A DNA stretch of 64,000 nt from Gambelia wislizenii (Eukaryota; Chordata; Lepidosauria; Squamata; Crotaphytidae). The position numbers and the translations under genes are program-made. Within the stretch, counting starts at the first letter, position 1. Every line of letters begins with the position of its first letter. Of this stretch, positions 11,221-22,231 are shown piece after piece. The stretch covers positions 379,732,687 through 379,796,686 of the forward strand of contig JAUMIR010000001.1 of assembly GCA_030847615.1 (NCBI GenBank), given 5' to 3'. Under the pieces are notes generated by a model. The model saw only the letters and a program-made list of their open reading frames with translations. It was not told the DNA's origin and did no database searches.

Positions 11221-11320
11221 AGAGTTTGGAAAATTTCAGAATTTGGAAAAATAACAATTCCCACTTTCCATGCTGGCTAGGTGATTCTGGAAGTTGTAGC
11301 AAAAGAAGTTTCCAACTTTT
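11221..11320. repeat. Short palindromic repeat (family P)
   Basis: Diverged copy with GAGTTTGGAAAATTTC at the left and TTCTGGAAGTTGTAGC, then AAGAAGTTTCCAACTT at the right. Confidence 0.5.
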
Positions 11321-12183
11321 GAACAGGCAAATGCATGAGAGGAATCAGTAAGGTAGTTACGTGCCTTCCATTTAATGGGCTGTCAAAGAACTATCCCCAT
11401 TTATATTGGGATACATAGTTTGCAATCCAATAAGTTGAGATATTTGTTGACACAGTTAATTGATAGAAACAAACAGAATGTATGGTGTAACTTCCTACTG
11501 AAATGTAATTGGCTTTCCGGAGGAAGAGGTGTGTCCAAGTCCTTCTCTTTGTCTGGAAAGCTGCCATGAAGTTTACCACTCACCATGATGTTTTTCTAGA
11601 GGCAGGACCTGCTCTGCAGGCCTCCTGCATATTTTGTTTGTAACATGTAGTTTTTAGTTGTATTTTTACTAGTTTAGCCTTCACCTGTTATTATGCTGCT
11701 GATATTCAATGAGAAATGCACACAGACTGTAAGTAAGGATGTTTTTATACTTTTAAACTCCTTTTAAGTGTTTTGAGTCTCTTTTATGCTAGAAAATATA
11801 AACTGGGGAGAAGTTGTGTGGATGGTTATCTTAAGTCTGCATACTGGAATCAACACATGTCTGCTGCATAGGCGTTTTAAATAGAAAACTCTGCTGATTA
11901 GTTCTGTGCTTTCAAAGGGAGTTAAAGCCATCAGTTTTATGGCACCTGTATTGTAAGGTACTTCCAGTAAAGCACAGGGGGTAACTGTTAATTTAACAAA
12001 CCCCATTAGTTTAAACTCATTCTCTGTATGAAAGGCTGTCCAATCCTTTCTATTTTAAGTATAAAAGTAAAGAAGAGTAAAAAGGGAAGGCTGGAGCCTT
12101 GAAATTGACCATCAGCTGTTAGCACGTGGATAGTAAGCAGAGCAGACATGCAGGTTACCTGGGTGCAGGCTTCCCCATCCCAG
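11321..12183. other. Unassigned sequence
   Basis: I see nothing that I can support as a gene, RNA or named repeat. Confidence 0.4.
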
Positions 12184-12194
12184 TGAAATGTATT

Positions 12195-12329
12195 GTACTT
12201 TTTAATTGTTTGTATTTGTTTATAATATATGTTTGTTTGTTTGCATTCTAGACTGTTAATTTAGTTTGTAATGTAATGTTTGTGAGATTTGTTTTGGTAA
12301 TACTTGTATATAATAAAAATAATATACCA
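12195..12329 (+). mobile_element. Very short L1 3' end with 11-bp TSD
   Basis: A 135-bp insert ends in TATATAATAAAAATAATA, like the L1 tail at 9165-9185. It is flanked by exact TGAAATGTATT at 12184-12194 and 12330-12340. It carries no coding sequence; this is an extreme 5' truncation. Confidence 0.6.
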
Positions 12330-12697
12330 TGAAATGTATTATATTTCTATTTAAATTATTTTAAATATATATCTACCCACATAAAGCAGCACATGCAAAT
12401 GTTATGTAAACACTGCCTTTTTTTAAAAAAAGTATTTTCTCTCTCTTTTTTTGGAAATGTATAAGTGGCCACTATAGGGATTAGCATAGGAATGAATGCA
12501 GTTGTTTAGGACAGAAACCTAAAATTGTGAAAATATTTATCTAGAGGCAGAGCTCAGATTGACTTTTTTGCTTTGTCCTCATGATTCCTCTCTCCATTTG
12601 GACCAGGCTAGTTCACCTCTTGTCATCCTTCTGGAAATTAATTTTGACTGATGGCCACAGAAAGAAAGGGGCCCTCAGCAGAAAAGGGGTTCTCTAA

Positions 12698-13331
12698 GGA
12701 GATTATCAGATGCTTGAAAAAAGCCCCAGAGGAGTTTGTGAGAAAAACATCACTGTACTGAGAACAGGTCCCGGTTCTGCATGTGTCATCATCTTGGTGT
12801 GCTTGCTTCATCCTCCCTCCATGCTGGCGTGACAAAAAAGGTGTCACTTTTCCTTAGCAAGATTTTCCGCTAATGAAAAGCAGTGCTTTTTTTGTTATGT
12901 CAGCACGGTGGGGAGGATGGAACAACCATGCGAGGAGGATGAAGTTGTGTCATACTGGGACCCATTCCCAGTACAGTGACGTCAACTGAAGCAAGCTTGT
13001 TTTCTGCTGCTCCAGAGACTAGAACACGGAGCAATGGATGCAAGCTCCAGGAACAGAGATTCCACCTCAACATTAGGAGGAACTTTCTGACAGTAAGAGC
13101 TGTTCGGAAGTGGAATACACTTCCTCGGAGCATGGTGGGGTCTCCTTCCTTGGAGGTCTTTAAACAGAGGCTGGATGGCCATCTGTTAGGGATGCTTTGA
13201 TTGTGATTTCCTGCATGGCAGGGGGTTGGACTGGATGGCCCTTGTGGTATCTTCCAACTCTTCAGTTCTATGATTCTATGATTCATTCTCATGAGTTCCT
13301 TTGGGGCTTTTTCAAGCATCTGATAATCTCC
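12698..13331. mobile_element. Foldback MITE (family C), TSD TAA, with a CR1 inside
   Basis: The ends are GGAGATTATCAGATGCTTGA and its inverted match TCAAGCATCTGATAATCTCC. TAA flanks both sides (12695-12697 and 13332-13334). The arms continue inward: AAACATCACTGTACTGAG on the left pairs with CCCAGTACAGTGAC on the right. A CR1 end at about 12980-13282 interrupts the right arm. Confidence 0.85.
12980..13282 (+). mobile_element. CR1 LINE 3' end
   Basis: The frame ending at 13200 gives the CR1 ORF2 C-terminus: [15 protein letters not shown], then [19 protein letters not shown], then [13 protein letters not shown]. The 3' region reads GGGGGTTGGACTGGATGGCC and ends in an ATTCTATG repeat, the usual CR1 terminus. 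It has inserted into the right arm of the family C MITE. This final stretch of the frame has no stop, but the enzymatic domains are missing through 5' truncation. Confidence 0.85.
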
Positions 13332-13364
13332 TAACTGCTGGGTTATGCCACCTCAGAATACCAC

Positions 13365-13450
13365 TTCATGTAGTTGATGAAATGGATGCTTGTCCTCAAA
13401 AGCTTATGCCACAATAAATGTGTTACTGTTTAGTGTGTCACAAGAGCCAT
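13365..13450 (+). repeat. Fragment of the repeat forming the 29-kb palindrome
   Basis: CACTTCATGTAGTTGATGAA, then AAAAGCTTATGCCACAATAA follow the same order as the right arm at 29490-29560. The repeat class is unresolved. Confidence 0.45.
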
Positions 13451-14296
13451 GATTATTGCAAGCTACTCTGTGTTCTAGCAACAAAGTCACATTCTCCAAA
13501 TGCAGCTCCTAAAGCAACCAAAATAATACCTTCTAGGTACAAGACCAAATATGACAAAAGGAACCAAGTCTGTTTCCTGTAGAGCAAAATTATAGCTAAT
13601 ATCCATAAAGATCCTCTAGAGCTAAGATATAAACACTGACACCTTGACCCCAGGAAGATGCTCACTGTGATTGCTTCATGCTTTCAAAGTTTCAGGCTCC
13701 CGTTATTAAACATTCAGTACTGTGGAACATGATGGGTCCTCTGATCTAACCTGCTCTTAAGTGCATTTGATACAATCTCCAGTGTCACTTCCTTCTCTGT
13801 ATTCTATATTATGTTTCTTCTGGCTGTTTGCATTCTCAGTGTTAACTCTTGCACACACAAAAAAGAAGCCATATAGGATTCCATGCCAGGCAGTTACCCT
13901 GACTGACTCAAACATGATCTTCTACATTTTTTAAAGTAACAAAGATAGACACAGTTAGCTCCATTCAATGAGCTACACAGTGCAATTATCTCAGGGCTGA
14001 GCCAAGACATTTTGCTGTATAAGGCAGATCACCAAATGGTGCCACATATACATCACAGTCAAGGTGCATAGTATAAGTGAAGGTGAGTTGCTGTGATATC
14101 TGTGAGCCTGAAAATATTTGCCAGGTTTTAGTCAGAACTTTTAAGGAGAGAGCCAAGGTGCTACATCTACCTGTAAAATAGGTTCAGTCTGTTTAGCCCA
14201 ACTAAGCCACCACTTCTTACTGCAAGGGCAACTAGATCATTTTGGCACCTGCACCTTTGACTACCCAACAGTACCTTTTTCCTTCCCTAGCAGTAA
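13451..14296. other. Unassigned sequence
   Basis: I see no named repeat or gene. Confidence 0.4.
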
Positions 14297-14375
14297 AGAG
14301 TCTTTTTATTGTTGTAACAATAACAATGTTGTTATTAACATTACATTATTGTAACAATAACAATGTTGTTCATAA
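14297..14375. repeat. Short tandem/inverted repeat of TAACAATAACAATG units
   Basis: GTAACAATAACAATGTTGTT occurs at about 14313 and again at about 14352, with a third partial copy. Each unit is partly palindromic (AACAATGTTGTT). Confidence 0.6.
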
Positions 14376-14428
14376 CAATGTTGTTATTATTGTGCTCTCA
14401 AACTGAGTCTGACCTATGGTGACCCTAC
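14376..14428 (-). repeat. Sauria SINE tail fragment
   Basis: TTATTGTGCTCTCAAACTGA then GACCTATGGTGACCCTA is the reverse of the SINE 3' end. The rest of the SINE is not seen. Confidence 0.55.
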
Positions 14429-14462
14429 AGGAGAAAATATACCCACAATATTTTAAGTTATA

Positions 14463-15038
14463 GGACTTTATCAGACTAACCTCCATGAACATTCTTTTGC
14501 CAGCATATTTTGTGGCATTTTTATGCTGGCAAAAGAACCCTTCCTATCAGACTTACCTTGAGCAGCATGAAAAGGCAGCCCCAAGCAAAACCGGAGCAGG
14601 AACGGAGCTCCATTTACTTCCAGGTTTGATATCTCAGCAATTCTTGCAAGAAAACGTGAGTGTGGTAAATTAATAAAATAAAGACAAATACAGACACAAA
14701 ATGTACACACAAGGACAAAAACACAGTTTAAAACGTAAAAGTGGACTGGGGAGGTTCATAAAAAGAGCGTCCCCTACCTGGTTTGCATGATCTCACCTGG
14801 ATGTGTTCTGCCCATTGACACTGTATTCATGCGAGCACAATAGCCTGAGGTTTCAAACGCTGTCAATGCTGGCAACAAAGTACCACGGGAGAGCTATTGT
14901 AGCTTGGCCTGTCAATAAAAAGGAACAGCTTTTGGACAATACAAAATTGCGAAAGGCCAACGTTATATGATATGTGCACACTTACGTGTTAATTAGGCAT
15001 TGTTTTGACACCATTATTTGTGACATCTGATAAAGCCC
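14463..15038. mobile_element. MITE (family A), TSD ATA
   Basis: The ends are GGACTTTATCAGACTAACC and ACATCTGATAAAGCCC, inverted to each other. ATA flanks both sides (14460-14462 and 15039-15041). The interior contains a small hairpin (TTTTGCCAGCATATTTTG / TTTTTATGCTGGCAAAAG) and CCTGTCAATAAAAAGGAAC, shared with the copies at 425, 23766 and 25900. It has no coding capacity. Confidence 0.85.
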
Positions 15039-15117
15039 ATAATTCTTAGAAATCTGAGTACTGAATTCAATTTCATTAACTTGATAGAGTGACAGTATCT
15101 TGATCCATGAATCAACA

Positions 15118-16201
15118 TTTGTTGTTACGTGGCTTTAAGTCAACTCCAACTTAACGCAACCCTATTACTGCATTTTCTTGGCAAGATTTCTTCAGCGATG
15201 TTTTGTCATTGCCTTTCTTTGAGAATGAGTGAGCGGGTCTTGCCCAAGGTTACACAGTAGGTTTCTGTGGCTGAGCTGGGATTCACTCCTTGGTCTCCCA
15301 GAGTCCTAGGACTTGTCTAGATGGGCAATTTACTCTGGCTTTCCCCTGTATTGGAGCCCTGAAGTGGAAATGATGCAGGGCTCTTGCCCTGATTCACCTC
15401 CGGACAGTCCTGACAATGTCCAAGGCAAAGCCAGGGGGGAAGCTGGGGTATACCCATTTAAAAGTTTTAAAATCACCCCTGGGAAAGCCCTCATCATGCA
15501 GGAAAACCAAGATCCGTCTGGCATGGGAATGCTGGAGTCCATACCTGCATGCCGGGCTGTATCACCAGATGCCTCTGCCACTTCTGCTGGTGTTGGTCTG
15601 AAGCCGGGAACGAGGCCCCCAGCACATTATCAAGCCCCCCACCATGCGACCAGCCTTGATCACATGCTGATGGCCTCCTACCCCGATTCAGGGCTTACCA
15701 CACTCCAAAGAAAAGCAGCAGTGCAACACCAACGTTCCATCTTCCATACTGCCTTACCTCATGATGTCGTCATTCTTTTGTTCCGGTCCCATGGGGAACC
15801 AAGGTAAAACCGCATCTTTTTGCTAACCAGAAAAAAAAACATTAGCAGAAAGATGTGGTGTTACCTTGGTTCCCCCCACAGGACCAGAATGAAAGAGTAC
15901 CAGAAGAATGACGGCATCATGCGGTAAGGCAGTACGGAAGATGGAACCTTCCTGCTCCCTTGCTGCTTTACTTTGGAGTATGGTAAGCCCCTCAGAGACT
16001 GTGACACATGACAGCAGGGGAGGCACCCACCAATATAGCCCAACATGTGCATGTGGACTTCTGCCTGTTTTGTCACAGTAACAAGGGGGTGGATATCCAG
16101 GTCAGCCTCAGGGCCAGAATACTCTAGCTGGAAGGTGGAGTATTCTGGCAAGTGTAGACAGCCCCTAGTCCAACACTCAGACCATGACACCACACTGGCT
16201 C
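15118..16201 (-). repeat. Sauria SINE, split by a MITE
   Basis: 15118-15308 is the reverse SINE tail and body (TTCTTGGCAAGATTTC, CCAAGGTTACACAGTAGG). 16165-16201 is the head (CTAGTCCAACACTCAGACCA to CACACTGGCTC). Joining them at CTA restores the order seen in the SINE at 26560-26616, AGTCCTAGTCCAAGACTCAA. Confidence 0.85.
15309..16164. mobile_element. Long MITE (family B) with central hairpin, TSD CTA
   Basis: The ends are GGACTTGTCTAGATGGGC and GTGTAGACAGCCC. CTA lies at 15306-15308 and 16165-16167, and the SINE around it shows that only one CTA was there before. At 856 bp it is the longest family B copy, because the interior is a long inverted repeat centred near 15836: GGAACCAAGGTAAAACC and GGTGTTACCTTGGTTCC are the innermost arms, and pairing extends outward past 15700 and 15985. 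The open frames here are shadows of the palindrome. Confidence 0.85.
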
Positions 16202-16204
16202 TTG

Positions 16205-17904
16205 GGTAGTAAAGAGACAGTAAGAATAAATTAACAACTAACAATATGCTGCTTTTTACAATACTCATAATCTACTGCTTCAAATGGCCACCGTTTTTCA
16301 CTACTGGCTTTGAACACTATCCACAATTATTTATCCATTACTGAGTTTAATGGGCCTTACTTATAAGTAAGAGTGGATAGGATAGCAACTTTAATTGGGT
16401 GAAAAGTTTTACATAGTTGTTGGCCAACACGTTACTTGAAAGGTCTGAGAAATATGTATTCCTAAAGGTTTCTAATGCAATCTCCAGTTGATAATAAATG
16501 GAGGGGTTGTACAACTGAACATCTTGCCAAACCTTCTCAAGTAGAATCAATTGCTGTGAATACAGGCGTTCAAGGCAAAGTTTTTAAGCTTGTACAGTTG
16601 TGTGATTACTGTTTCAAGCTGTTCTTTTAATGCTGGTGTATTAGGGGGCAGAGTTGTCACCTCTCCAGGTTGTGCTATTGTTGCTCAGAATGTACTGCTC
16701 CCACTGCAATTCAGGCCATCAGTGAGATGGAATTCTCCTATATGTGACTGTTGCCATTGCTTCAAAGATTAAATGTGTGCAAGCACATATCATAGACCAA
16801 TATCAGGAATGGGGGATTTTCAGTAGCAAAACGGCATAGGATGTTAGTCCTTTCCCCATCTCCAAGTCAGACAAATTCCATATATTGTTGTTTTTTTTTC
16901 CTTCATAGCTAAAAAGATGGGTATCAAAAAATTGGACTCCCAAAGAGGAAAAATATGCTGGGTGTGTTTTGGAGCAGAGAAAATGCAGGCAGGGGAAGCA
17001 TTAAACACATCTTTCCTCCCCATTTCCCACTCAAAATGCCCCCAGAAGAAGGAGGAGGAGAAGGAGGGAGAGAAAGCATTTGCAGGAATTTCCACATTAG
17101 TGTAGATTTAGCCCTCCAGATGAATCTAAACTGAACAGAATGTCAATTGAGAGTGAAGACTTAAATAAAGAAAAGCATTTATTTAATAGTCCAGCATATT
17201 ATTGTTGAGTTTGACAGAACTCTTCCTAAAACGAAGAGTTTTCCAGAAGCTAACTCAGTAAAAGGTTAATGAAGAATCCTGTGTGTTACCATACATAGGA
17301 ACTCATTTATTTTGTCACAAGTTTCCAGAGCTTCCAAACCATTTCTCTAAAACATATACACTTATCTGGTACCAAACTAGGCTGAGGACATCTTCAAAAC
17401 ATTTTACAGTGAGATAATCTGAAATCTATTAGGTGAACAAGCAAACAAACAAAACAAAAAGTCTTCCCATAATTGTAACTTCTGCCACTTGCTGCAAGGA
17501 AGAAGGGAACTCCAGAGAGTCTATGGGGAAATCAGACAGGTTTCCTGCTCTTTTCAAGTGGCTTTGTTTAAGTTTTCCCCTGACTTTTGTGAAATATCAG
17601 TTTACTGCCACATTAAGAACATGGAGTGCACATAATCTAAGATTATCTAATCTAAGTGATGGCTCTAGAATTTTTTCTGGGTGTCACTCCAGTTCAGATT
17701 TGGGCAATTTGGGCTGTTTGGGAGGATTCTAACAAGTTTTTAAAGTGGGAGGGGGGGTTGGAGGAGCAAACCCTTTTTTTTTTAGCTATTGGGGAGTGGA
17801 GGGGGAAAATAACCTGGAGGTTTTTTTAAGGGGGGGGGATCTGTGGGCTTTGAAGGGCTTCAGGAGTCATACTTTGGGGGCTTAAGGGCTATATGTACTG
17901 CCAA
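16205..17904. other. Unassigned sequence with G-rich patch
   Basis: I see no gene or named repeat. 17740-17850 carries several runs of G (for example 9 at about 17832) that could be low-complexity or old repeat. Confidence 0.4.
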
Positions 17905-18118
17905 GCAATAGCAGCATTGATACGGTATTTATATACCACTTATCAGTGCGGAAGTACTCCCTAAGTGGTTTACAATGTGTGTTTTTTAGCTAATTGCCCC
18001 CAACAAGCTGGGTACTCTTTTACCAATGGAAGAATGGAAGGCTGACTCAACCTTGGAGCCCACACTTTACACTCTGGTACCAAATGTGTTCCCCTTAGAT
18101 ACATTGGGAATTAACTTG
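17905..18118. repeat. Interspersed repeat fragment, class unresolved
   Basis: AGTGGTTTACAATGTG, then TTGCCCCCAACAAGCTGGGT and GGAAGGCTGACTCAACCTTG are a block I recognise as common in reptile genomes. I cannot say with confidence whether it is a LINE 3' end or a DNA element. Confidence 0.45.
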
Positions 18119-18181
18119 TCACTCTAGTGTCAGCTAACAACACCTATGAGCTTAACCACATTGAATACGAAAGTAAACTAT

Positions 18182-18398
18182 GGACCCTATCACACTACAC
18201 TGTTATAGCACTGTATTCCACTTTAACTGCCATGGATATATCATGTGGAATATTGGGATTTGCAGTTCAGGGGTGGCATTTAGAATGCTCATCCTGAGAT
18301 TTCATGGGCCTCACTAAATTACAAACCCCAGAATTCTACAGAATGTGGCCATGGGGGTGAAAGTGGACTATAGTGCTATAGTGTGGAATGATAGGGCC
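18182..18398. mobile_element. Foldback MITE (family F), 217 bp, TSD TAT
   Basis: The ends are GGACCCTATCACACTAC and GTGTGGAATGATAGGGCC. TAT flanks both sides (18179-18181 and 18399-18401). Inner arms include CCACTTTAACTGCCATGG and CCATGGGGGTGAAAGTGG. A paralogue is at 60664-60888. Confidence 0.85.
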
Positions 18399-18401
18399 TA
18401 T

Positions 18402-19848
18402 ATATGATTCCAGCTTGAAAGTGGTAGCTCCAGGTACAGAAGCTCTTCATTTAACAGTGGTTTCTTTTATGAAAGGAATTTCCTAAGCTTGATCCTCTAG
18501 TCTGGTTTCTTACCTATTTAACTGACAAAGCTGCTAGTAAAAGGATTGCCAAAGGATTACTCAAGCCACAATGTGAGCCTTAACAATGGATGTGTCTTGT
18601 GGAAATAGGAATCAAGTCATAGGATGTATAATGCTTCATACAAGTGGGTTCATATTTAGAAGAAGCACACACACTGCATGTCTCACTGCTTCATACACAT
18701 GTTTAATGGTAGCCTTGACTGATTAAAAAAACTTCTGAATTTCCCTAAAACTTATTTCCCTCTTTGAAGTGTTGAAAACTACCCACTGGGTTATTCTTGA
18801 TCATAAATTTTCATAGGGAAGCAGGGGTGGGCAACTATACTGGAAGTGGGTGCCGTCCCCCCCTTCACCCTTTTAGCCAGTTGCTATGGTGTGTTCAACA
18901 CAACCAAACTGATGTCATGTCACTTCTGGTTTTGTTTGGTTTTTGGGATGAAAATTGGCTGTTCTTTTAAAAAAAAATATTGTGAAGTTTAGGATGGCAG
19001 TATGTAGCAAGGCCCAATTAACAACCATGTTTTTCCCCGCAGTGGTTTGGACAGATTTCAGTTATTTTCTGATGGTTTTTGAAATCTGGAGGCTTTGGGG
19101 ATGTCCTGGAGGCATGTGGCTGCAAAAAAGGGGGAGCTGGGGACCCTGTTGTTGTGAGCTACAGTCCTGCACCTCTAAAACTTCTCTGTACTGTACTGTA
19201 CTGTCCTACCAAATGAAATCAACAAAAGAGAGCAGTGTGGAATTCTCCAGGAGGTTCTCCTTGTTGCAAGTGTTTGGAATGGCTATGGCATTCTCAGCCA
19301 TGATGTGTCTGTTAGATCCTGATTTAGTATACCTTAGAGCAAAACCACTGGCACTTTTTAGTCATGAGGAATGTAAAGTCAATTGATTTCAACTCTAAGC
19401 ATGACTAAACCTGGATGCAATCCACTGTTGTGCAAATAAAGGGGAAATTGGAATAATGTGGTACTGGTACTATGGGAATGGTATTGTAAGCATAAATGAA
19501 ACAGGGGTTGATTGTTTTTGTTTGGTTATTACGGCTTAGCAGCCTGAAATAGGAATTGGTCACAAAGATGGTTTAACCTCTCAAGATATGTTCAAACCAG
19601 CTGTGTCATTCCTCAGCACGCATTTATTTTATAGTCCCTGTGAGCTGAAAATCATGAGGAATTAGTTTGTATGGGAAGGCAATTGCAAGCTAAGCTTAAT
19701 AATCAATGCTTATTGAACAAGCAAAGTTTTCATGGTTTCCCTGGGGACCTCTGGCTATGAACTCCAATTAACCTCTTCCATTTTATGATCTGTCTATTTT
19801 AACAAAAATTCAGGGCAAGTTGGAGAGAAGTCACCTTAGCTGGACAAA
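18402..19848. other. Unassigned sequence
   Basis: I see no named repeat. The open frame at 18955-19386 (143 codons) has no recognisable domain and crosses homopolymer runs, so it is not supported as a gene. Confidence 0.4.
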
Positions 19849-19926
19849 AGCTTGGAAACATTATTTTTTGGACTCCAGCTCCCAGCAGGCCAGTGTCTTA
19901 GGGAGTTGTAGCCCACAACAGTAATG
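19849..19926. repeat. Short palindromic repeat (family P)
   Basis: CTTGGAAACATTATTTTTTG, then GACTCCAGCTCCCAGCAGG and GGGAGTTGTAGCCC. Confidence 0.55.
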
Positions 19927-20087
19927 TGTCAGGCTCTGTGCTGTACCTTTCTGCAGTTGCCACCTCAGTCTGGAAATTAGATCCTGAGAACATCAATTGT
20001 GTTTGCTGTAGCTTAATTGTAAAAGGCCATTTGCAGGGAGTCAAGTGATAATGCAAACTGGAAAAATAAATTATGACACATGCTGCA

Positions 20088-20428
20088 TACCCTCCAGTGT
20101 TTTACAGATACAAAGTGGGACACGTAACCAAGCAACATCAGAGTGTAGTCAAGATATTAAAAAGTTATTAATGAGGAAGAACATGCAAGCTAGGAGAGGC
20201 TGCAGCACTTTGTTTTTGCCTGATCCTACTGGGAAGGGAAAGATCCATCTTAATTCCATGCAAATGACTTTTGCACTTTGAACTCAGTTTGCAGCAATTG
20301 AAGCAATCTGAGGAGAAAAGTGAGAGGAGGAGAGAGAAACTGGGACACGTTAAAAGCAGTTGAAAAATTGGGACTACAGAGGATCAAGTGAGACTGTCCC
20401 TGACAAATGGGAACAGTCCGAGGGTATT
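20088..20428 (+). mobile_element. hAT-like MITE (family H), 8-bp TSD
   Basis: It starts TACCCTCCAGTGTTTTACAG and ends CCGAGGGTATT. Flanks are ATGCTGCA (20080-20087) and ATGGTGCA (20429-20436), one mismatch. At 341 bp this is an uninterrupted family member and a good reference for the others. Confidence 0.8.
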
Positions 20429-20457
20429 ATGGTGCATAATTCTACACATGGTTGTTC

Positions 20458-20530
20458 AGGATTAAGTCCCACAGGGGCTGGTGGAGTGTAACTCGTAAGT
20501 CAATGTTACTGTGACTACAGCCTTAGCTAT
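20458..20530. repeat. Diverged GGGACTTAC-type short repeat
   Basis: AGGATTAAGTCCCACAGGGG and TGTGACTACAGCC resemble the repeat better seen at 27412-27480 and at the Penelope target 32430-33990. Confidence 0.35.
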
Positions 20531-20595
20531 CTCTTTAACCAATTCATTCAAGAGGAGGAAACCCAAGGGGTCCAAAAGGAGACTGGGAGACCTAA

Positions 20596-20830
20596 GGCTT
20601 GTCTAGATGGGCAATTTACCCCAGCTTACCCCCATGTTGGAGCCCTGCAGCCCAAGTGATGCAGGGCTGTTGCCCTGATTTGCCTTTGGACAGTCCTGAT
20701 GAGGTCTGAGGCGAAGCCCCCTGCATGTAGCCAGCCTTGACCACATTCTGAGGGCCTCCTTCCTGGCTTCGGAGAGTGTGACACATTACAGTGGTGGAGG
20801 CACCCACTGATACAGCCAGAAATGTGTGCC
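20596..20830. mobile_element. MITE (family B), truncated at right
   Basis: GGCTTGTCTAGATGGGCAAT at the left, preceded by TAA, then body sequence matching 15330-15420 and 15985-16060. No right inverted end is visible. Confidence 0.65.
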
Positions 20831-20834
20831 AGAA

Positions 20835-20972
20835 GTTGACCATAGAATTGTCTTGGAAGACCTACAAATGATTAGAGAAGTGTTCTCTCTGGTAAAAGAA
20901 AATTGTGGGTTTTCCAATTTTGTGGGGCTGCTGTGCCCCTAATCCCCACAATAGTTGAGGGCCGACTATAGT
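20835..20972 (-). repeat. Tigger-like MITE fragment
   Basis: On the plus strand it ends ATAGTTGAGGGCCGACTATA; the reverse reads TATAGTCGGCCCTCAACTAT, a Tigger-type start with a TA target. Confidence 0.45.
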
Positions 20973-22223
20973 GATGAATGATTTCTCTTTGTCTTGCTGT
21001 CACTTTGATTATTTTACATTATAGGAAGATGAAAAGTGTTATTTTTCTCACAATCATGTCACTTCTGCAATAAAGATGAATGGCTCCATTTAATATAAAC
21101 CATACTTCATACTTCTAAACATGGCAGATCCTGTTATTTATGTAGTCAAGGCTTTCTTTCTTCCTCTTCACTCCTTTTCAGATCTAAGCTGTGGCTGTGG
21201 GAAAAGGTTGTCTCTTTTGCTGCATGACTCAACCCTGCCATGGGAAGAAGTGGGCTGACAATGTGTAAAGTAGACTCAAGGGTCTGAAACATGGATGAGG
21301 CCAGTGGTTTCATCTATTTTCTTGATGGTCTGCATTGTTGCTCATGAGTTTCCTGGATCTTAATTCAAGAGATCTCTCGGTGTTATTTGGTTTATAAATT
21401 ATGTATATGTGTCCCTCCCTCTCTTTTATGCTGCTCAGTTTCTTGGCTTCCTATGAGACCTCATCAGTGAGGAGGAACATGCTGGGACTCTGCTAGAAAT
21501 GGTCTTAAAGGAGAGGAGGGAGGATAAGAAAGTGGCAGGCTGGGATTTGCCAGAGCACTAATTGTCATAGAGGAATAACTAATGACGTTACCTTGCGGGT
21601 CAGACAGGCAGACGGAAATCTCTGCCAATTCCCATAGAATATAGTGAACATGTTTCCCTCCTTGCCATTTCAAGTACATGTTACTGCTCCTACTACCCCT
21701 TCCCCCCAAAGCAGTGGTTGCCTCTTTCCACTTTTTGAGTCATAAAAGCTTCATTTTCCAGCCCATCTCTCCCTCTCCCCCTTTCCCCTTTTCTGGTGTG
21801 CATACATGATTGTTCCCTGCAGCATTGTTACCAGCAGTATTTTGCCTAATTTAATTATAACAATCCCATGTGGTGAAGCTTTCATTTCTTCCATTGAGGT
21901 GCTGTGCCACAGTTTTTAAAATTGTGTTTTAGAAGATGTTTTTTCCTCTCTTTTTCCAATTCCTTAAAAAAAACAAACCCGCACACCTCCAAATTACAGA
22001 TATGTTCCCAAAGAACATATCTCTCATGTAACTCCCCCAAGTGAGCATGTTTCCAGTTAGAGCTTCATTGCTTCAGTGGCAGAGGATATGTCCTAAAGAC
22101 ACAACTCCATTAAGCAAGGCAAAGGACTCAATAGATCTTTAGATAATAAATACTGATGGACACTTGCCCTCCAAAGATAGAATTCACTGGCAGTACCTAC
22201 GATGGACTTCTGCATAAATATCT
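20973..22223. other. Unassigned sequence
   Basis: I see no gene or nameable repeat in this stretch. Confidence 0.4.
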
Positions 22224-22231
22224 ATGCCACA

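Noticed and set aside
18955..19386. 143-codon open frame
   Set aside because: No recognisable domain, crosses A and CTGTA runs, no splice or promoter context; expected by chance in 64 kb.
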